DNA of 64,000 bases, from contig JAEPNN010000002.1 in NCBI GenBank assembly GCA_017643385.1, positions 124,001 to 188,000 on the forward strand, in the 5' to 3' direction. Each line of letters starts with the position of its first letter. Positions within the stretch are counted from its first letter, which is position 1. Origin of the DNA: Dinoroseobacter sp. GTDB lineage: Bacteria > Pseudomonadota > Alphaproteobacteria > Rhodobacterales > Rhodobacteraceae. The position numbers and the translations under genes are program-made. Below, in pieces: positions 60,019 to 64,000 of this stretch. A model generated the notes under the pieces. That model had not been told where the DNA came from, did not search any database, and saw nothing but the letters and a program-made list of their open reading frames with translations.

Positions 60019-60420
60019 ATGACACTGCCTGACCCCACCGCCCGAGACCGACAACGCGACGGACGACCCCATAGCCGATCCATGACCATGACACAGTTTC
60101 GGAGAACGCTCGCGGTTCAGATCGAACATGTCGCCAGCGGAGGCCTAGGGGTGATCGTCCATCGCTATGGCCGACCGGCGGCGGTGCTGGTGTCTTATGA
60201 AGATTACGAATGCATGTGCGAGCTGCAGGATTTCGAAGACTGGGGACCCTACGAAGCCAAGACGGGCCATAGGATGGGGACAGCGCTCTGGAAGAAGATG
60301 CGCCAGAAATTTGGGATCTCGATGTTCCCACCAGCGAAGCGGCACCCGTTCGGGCCGATGATGGAGGACACTGCCCCAGGGGATGCGGCACAGCCAGGCA
60401 AGTGGGATCGGTGGAAATGA
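60019..60420 (+). CDS. Phd/YefM-like antitoxin-fold protein
   Basis: Encodes 133 residues. A Phd/YefM-type core is seen in MTMTQFRRTLAVQIEHVASG, GLGVIVHRYGRPAAVLVSYE and DYECMCELQDFEDW. The C-terminal part (about 75-133) is basic and unrecognised. Phd proteins bind DNA and neutralise toxins, but no toxin gene follows: the next 327 bases are without a frame. ATG 60019 follows GAGGAG; the frame is open slightly upstream. It may be an orphan antitoxin or regulator. Confidence 0.7.
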   Translation: MTLPDPTARDRQRDGRPHSRSMTMTQFRRTLAVQIEHVASGGLGVIVHRYGRPAAVLVSYEDYECMCELQDFEDWGPYEAKTGHRMGTALWKKMRQKFGISMFPPAKRHPFGPMMEDTAPGDAAQPGKWDRWK

Positions 60421-60747
60421 GACGGCGTTCAGGAACATGAGCATTGGAGTGGCTGGTTGTTTGACGAGTAAGCTGAAGCGGCCGCGGTTGAGACCTGGCA
60501 GGCTTAGGGCAATCAAATAAGGTTCGTCTTGCTGGCGCGCGAGATAGGCTGAGCCGCGCAAAGTATAATTTGGAGTTAGTTGAACAACTAGAGCTGTCAC
60601 ACTTTCAAAGCTTTGACCCATTTCCCGTCTCGCGACGCCGATCGGGTCGTGTGAACACTTTTTCTGCGACGTAATGTGATATTGTTTTAACGCGACAGAC
60701 TCCACAGATGTCTGATACCTCAACTGATAGTTTATGGTATCAAGATA
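60421..60747. other. Intergenic region without recognised gene
   Basis: No coding frame with ribosome site or recognisable domain was seen in these 327 bases, and no toxin-like frame follows the Phd-like gene. A minus-strand frame across 60145-60936 is a shadow of the adjacent genes. The sequence is fairly AT-rich near 60640-60740, where the promoter of the hydrolase gene probably lies. Confidence 0.45.
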
Positions 60748-61494
60748 TTGAATACGGTCATTTTTTGCCACGGCATGCCTGGTAGCGAAGCGGATGCAGA
60801 GCTGCTCCGCCAAACCAACCCAGACGCCAAGATTATTGCTTTGCCCCTGTTGGACGCTGTTTCCGAGAATTTGGACTTGGGAATTCAAAACGCATTTGAT
60901 GCCGCATTGGATCAGGCTGGCGAAAGTCAGGTGCATTTGGTCGGTTTTTCGATCGGCACAATGGTCGCGATCAAACTGGCGGCGATGCGTCCTGAAAACG
61001 TGTCTCAGCTAAGCTTGATCTCAGCAGCCGCCCCTCTCTCACTCGGTAATTTCTTGCCAAAGATGGCCGGAAAACCTGTGTTCGACTTGGCTATGAAGCA
61101 TCCCAAATTGCTGCGGCTTCTGACATGGTTTCAGGGTGCAATTGTACGTGTATCCCCTAACACGTTGATCAAAATGCTTTTTGCCAACAGCGGCCCCCGC
61201 GAGAAGGAGCTTTTAACTGATCCTTCATTTACCGAAATTCTGATCCAGGGACTGTCCGCCAGTCTCGTGAGACGGTCGGCAAGCTATATTGCCTACGTTT
61301 CAGCCTATGTCACCGATTGGAGCGACACTTTGCACCGCGTAAAGAGCCCGGTCACCCTTTGGCATGGTACAAAAGATACCTGGTCCCCTCCGGAAATGGC
61401 GGAAGAACTGGAGCGTGTGTTTGGGCAGAAAACGACTGTAAATCTGGTAGAAGACGCCGAGCATTATTCGACGCTTAAAGCAGCTCTGCTTTGA
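60748..61494 (+). CDS. Alpha/beta hydrolase
   Basis: Encodes 248 residues. The start has the oxyanion-type strand VIFCHGMPGS, the nucleophile elbow is LVGFSIGTMVAIKLA (GxSxG), the acid is likely in VTLWHGTKDTWSPP and the histidine in LVEDAEHYSTL. It hydrolyses an ester, thioester or similar bond; the substrate is unknown. The start is TTG 60748 with no clear ribosome site; no later in-frame start fits better because the first strand begins at once. Confidence 0.85.
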   Translation: MNTVIFCHGMPGSEADAELLRQTNPDAKIIALPLLDAVSENLDLGIQNAFDAALDQAGESQVHLVGFSIGTMVAIKLAAMRPENVSQLSLISAAAPLSLGNFLPKMAGKPVFDLAMKHPKLLRLLTWFQGAIVRVSPNTLIKMLFANSGPREKELLTDPSFTEILIQGLSASLVRRSASYIAYVSAYVTDWSDTLHRVKSPVTLWHGTKDTWSPPEMAEELERVFGQKTTVNLVEDAEHYSTLKAALL

Positions 61495-61649
61495 TACAGC
61501 GTGAAAGCGGCTGTTCACCCGCAAGGTAGCCTGCAACGCTTTGGGATCGGCGCAGACATCCGCAACGCTTCCCACTCGGCTACACTGCGGGCCGTTTCGA
61601 CCTGTTCACAAAAAACTTGAAGCGGTCTGAATAGGCATGGCTTTCAAAA

Positions 61650-62471
61650 TCAGCGGCGTGCGGCGATCCTCAAGCCTCCGACCAATCCGCGCGAAAAATA
61701 CCCGGCCATCTTCGAATAAAACGTCTCGATGGTTTCATACGCCTCACTTCCGTGGACGGAGACGTAATGTTCCTGAGAATCGCGAAAACTCTTGAGGCGG
61801 TCAGATGTAAACTCTGTCCAATCCTCCGTCATGTCTTCGGCCATTGAGACATCGAATCCAGCGGATTCTAACGATGAAAAATAGTCGCTCTTACTGACGA
61901 GTGAATTCGGAAATAGATGCTGTTTAAAATCGTCTATTTCGTGATAGTCAGGGTCTTTTATCCTATAAAGATCTTCTACGAATAAGGTTCCGCCAGATCG
62001 AAGTGATCTGTGCAGTTTTCCGAGATATTCCGACCTGCGAGGGATGTGAAACAAGGCGAGCCAACTGACCGCGTGATCGTAGCTTGCAGTTTCAATGTCT
62101 AATTGAAGAAAATCGGCGTTCACATGCGCAACACAGCCGACGAGGTTCGTTCGTGCCGTTAATTCCCGCGCGACGCGATCATAGTCGGCTTGTAGCTCGA
62201 CGGCTGTCAGGGTTGCACCTGTGGCATTCGCTATGTGACGAGCACATCCGCCCCAACCGGATCCGACTTCCAAAACGCGATCTTGTGCTGTGATCTCGCA
62301 AGCCGCGATTGCAATATTGAGCGCTTCGGTGCCGTGATAATGGAGCTGGTCAAATCGCGTGAGAACATCAAGGGAGAGAGGCTTGTCCTTCCCATACCCG
62401 AGCGCTTCAAGATCAGAAAATATGCGTTCTGGCCTCGGGTAGAGCTGCATCGACTTAATATCGTTTTTCAA
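61650..62471 (-). CDS. Class I SAM-dependent methyltransferase
   Basis: Encodes 273 residues. SAM motif I is RVLEVGSGWGGCARHIAN, the acidic motif II is ATLTAVELQADY, and SYDHAVSWLALFHIP follows as motif post-II. The overall pattern (QLHYHGTEALNIAI at the N terminus, LRSGGTLFVEDLY) resembles methyltransferases acting on small amines or phospholipid headgroups, such as sarcosine/dimethylglycine or phosphoethanolamine methylases. The substrate is unknown. The 155 bases before it (61495-61649) show no gene. Confidence 0.88.
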   Translation of the reverse strand: MKNDIKSMQLYPRPERIFSDLEALGYGKDKPLSLDVLTRFDQLHYHGTEALNIAIAACEITAQDRVLEVGSGWGGCARHIANATGATLTAVELQADYDRVARELTARTNLVGCVAHVNADFLQLDIETASYDHAVSWLALFHIPRRSEYLGKLHRSLRSGGTLFVEDLYRIKDPDYHEIDDFKQHLFPNSLVSKSDYFSSLESAGFDVSMAEDMTEDWTEFTSDRLKSFRDSQEHYVSVHGSEAYETIETFYSKMAGYFSRGLVGGLRIAARR

Positions 62472-62634
62472 CTTCTAGACCCTCATAAGTACGCGGGACA
62501 GTATGAAGGCTTCCCGAAATGGTGCAAATCTTTCTTTATCTTTGGATCGTTTGCATCACATACGCGTCCGGGCCGACGATCCAATCACCGATCTCTGCTG
62601 TCTTTCGCAAAAATACGGCTTCTCTGGCGCGTTC

Positions 62635-63000
62635 CTACTTAGCGGTGGCCTCGTCGTAAGCCTCCCGGGCCGCATCAATCTTGCTTAAGTGTTTCAACGC
62701 CCAGCACCCCAAAACACTGACGGGCTCTCGGAAGGACTGACCCATTTCGGTCAGGGTATATTCGACCTTGGGTGGGATCGTGGGATACTGGGTCCGCTTC
62801 ACGAGCCCGTCTCGTTCCAGTTCCTTCAACGTCAAGCTCAACATACGTTGTGAGATACCCAGGTTTCGCTTGATCTCGTTAAAACGCATCGTCCCGTATT
62901 CGGTAAGGGAGATCACAACGAGCACGCTCCATCGGTCACCAACGCGCGACAGCACCTCGTTGATGCGTGTGCAATCCGGACATCGTTTGTCATCCAACAT
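62635..63000 (-). CDS. HxlR/YodB-type transcriptional regulator
   Basis: Encodes 121 residues. The winged-helix core is GDRWSVLVVISLTEYGTMRF, then NEIKRNLGISQRMLSLTLKE and LERDGLVKRTQYPTIPPKVE. Cys7 and Cys10 lie in the N-terminal segment (MLDDKRCPDC), where YodB and QorR carry the redox-sensing cysteine. It is divergent from the nitroreductase gene with 125 bases between, which is the usual arrangement for a repressor of an electrophile-detoxifying enzyme. Confidence 0.92.
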   Translation of the reverse strand: MLDDKRCPDCTRINEVLSRVGDRWSVLVVISLTEYGTMRFNEIKRNLGISQRMLSLTLKELERDGLVKRTQYPTIPPKVEYTLTEMGQSFREPVSVLGCWALKHLSKIDAAREAYDEATAK

Positions 63001-63125
63001 AGCGGTTCCCTTTGTGTTACCGAGGGTCAGAAATGTGCCTTCTTGCGACGCAAATCAGTTCCTCATAGATAGTCGGTCACTAATATATACTGCTTCACTG
63101 AACTCCTGACAATAGGACCGAACAC

Positions 63126-63767
63126 ATGACCCCAAAGCCTTTGAATGATCTTTTGAATTGGCGTTACGCCACCAAGAAGATGGACCCCTCCAAACCTGTG
63201 CCACAGGAAAAGGTCGACGCGATTATCGAGGCGATCCGTATGGCCCCGACCTCCAGCGGCACCCAGCCGTTCGAAGTTTTTGTTGTGACCAATCCCGATG
63301 TTTTGGCAGAGGTCCGCAAGGCGGCATCGGATCAGTCGCAGATCACTGATGGCTCTCATCTTTTGGTCTTTGCGGCCTGGGACAACTATACGTCAGAGCG
63401 GATCGACACTGTGGTGGATCTGAACGTGCAGGCCCGAGGTGATCTGCCGATGCTGCACGCTTATTATGACAGACTGAAGTCTAATTACCTGCCGCGCGAC
63501 GCCGAGGTGAACTATGCCCACGCCGCGCGCCAGGCCTATATCGCGCTGGGTATTGCGCTGGTCGCAGCCGCCGAGCAGGAGGTCGATAGCACGCCGATGG
63601 AAGGCTTTGACCCTGCCGCGGTGGACGCGATCCTTGGGCTGAAAGAGCGTGGTTTGCGGTCTGTCGTCTTGATGCCATTGGGCTATCGCGATGCAAGCGG
63701 CGACTGGCTGGCCCCGATGGGCAAGGTTCGCAAATCCCGCGACACCATCGTCACGGAAGTGAACTGA
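63126..63767 (+). CDS. Nitroreductase family NAD(P)H-dependent oxidoreductase
   Basis: Encodes 213 residues. It has the FMN-binding nitroreductase pattern: LNWRYATKKMDPSKPVPQEK, IRMAPTSSGTQPFEVFVVTN, and a C-terminal RGLRSVVLMPLGYRDASGDW segment with GYRD. It reduces nitro compounds or quinones (NfsB-like). Its start lies 125 bases from the divergent HxlR gene, and the HchA-like gene starts one base after its stop, so an operon is likely. Confidence 0.92.
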   Translation: MTPKPLNDLLNWRYATKKMDPSKPVPQEKVDAIIEAIRMAPTSSGTQPFEVFVVTNPDVLAEVRKAASDQSQITDGSHLLVFAAWDNYTSERIDTVVDLNVQARGDLPMLHAYYDRLKSNYLPRDAEVNYAHAARQAYIALGIALVAAAEQEVDSTPMEGFDPAAVDAILGLKERGLRSVVLMPLGYRDASGDWLAPMGKVRKSRDTIVTEVN

Positions 63768-63768
63768 T

Positions 63769-64000
63769 ATGGGCATCCTACGCAAACTGTTCCGCGCGAC
63801 ACCGACACCCACAGCCGACGGCGCGTTCAGCCCGTCCCCTTTGGCGATCAGGTTGGGCACATCGCCCACCACGGATTATGATGGCGGGGTTTATCCCACG
63901 CTCTACACGGGCAGCAACAACCGGATCCTGATGATCTGTACCGAAGAGCGCAACATGACGATGGCCAATGGCAAGACGTTCTCGACGGGGAACCATCCTG
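63769..64000 (+). CDS. DJ-1/HchA family protein (partial at window end)
   Basis: The first 77 residues are visible and the gene runs past the window end. It matches the N-terminal part of HchA-type glyoxalase/deglycase proteins: RILMICTEERNMTMANGKTF followed by STGNHP, the conserved loop of this family. HchA acts on methylglyoxal and glycated proteins. The ATG lies one base after the nitroreductase stop. Together with the HxlR regulator it forms a likely electrophile-response unit. Confidence 0.85.
   Translation, partial: MGILRKLFRATPTPTADGAFSPSPLAIRLGTSPTTDYDGGVYPTLYTGSNNRILMICTEERNMTMANGKTFSTGNHP

Overview
The window looks like chromosomal DNA of a marine alphaproteobacterium of the Roseobacter group (Rhodobacteraceae). 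This rests on the gene families (DUF4174, DUF6497, DUF3572, DUF2927 and DUF1127 proteins, a short-chain fatty acyl regulator beside pccB, a GatCA pair), GC-rich codon use, a class A RNase P RNA and many 4-base ATGA operon overlaps. No insertion sequence, prophage, CRISPR array or recognisable tRNA was seen. About 70 protein genes are supported, including four too short for ordinary ORF calling.

Layout. 220-10337: propionyl-CoA carboxylase region. pccB and pccA lie on the minus strand, separated by seven small genes (a GIY-YIG/T5orf172 protein, RidA, lipoproteins and unknowns). The acyl-CoA-responsive regulator ScfR/PccR and a Bcr-type exporter are divergent, with TTTGCAAA-like sites before both pccB and the regulator. 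10560-21137: thermonuclease, two EamA exporters, LysE exporter, DUF1295 protein, YebC, two convergent SLC13/TrkA-C permeases, YmdB-like phosphoesterase. 21292-29684: folate cyclo-ligase, MgtE, guanine and 8-oxoguanine deaminases, an inositol-phosphatase-family enzyme, regulators, quinone oxidoreductase. 29807-38218: DUF1127, Bax-inhibitor-1 family, GNAT, L33, rnpB, amidase, GatA/GatC, ceramidase-like protein, UPF0173, TadA, RluB-type synthase.

38295-43718 is a tight six-gene membrane-stress-like operon: micro-membrane protein, XpaC, TelA, DUF2927 lipoprotein, SPFH-GYF protein and zinc-ribbon membrane protein. 43782-51024: fructokinase, Dtd, an H-NOX-like protein with a HNOBA-GGDEF cyclase, an MttB-family protein, HAD phosphatase, DUF3572 and a PleD-type cyclase. 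51026-54468: an ECF sigma, putative anti-sigma and CnrX-like sensor operon, an EF-hand protein, DUF983 and NUDIX. 54601-64000: secreted unknown, aldo/keto reductase, XRE regulator and desaturase, an intergenic region with two candidate structured RNAs, Phd-like protein, hydrolase, methyltransferase, and an HxlR/nitroreductase/HchA unit cut by the window end.

The most unusual signals are the eight-hairpin RNA candidate at 59325-59735, whose repeated modules carry GCAA loops and compensating stem changes, and the H-NOX homologue that has lost the heme-ligating histidine and the YxSxR motif while keeping its cyclase partner.
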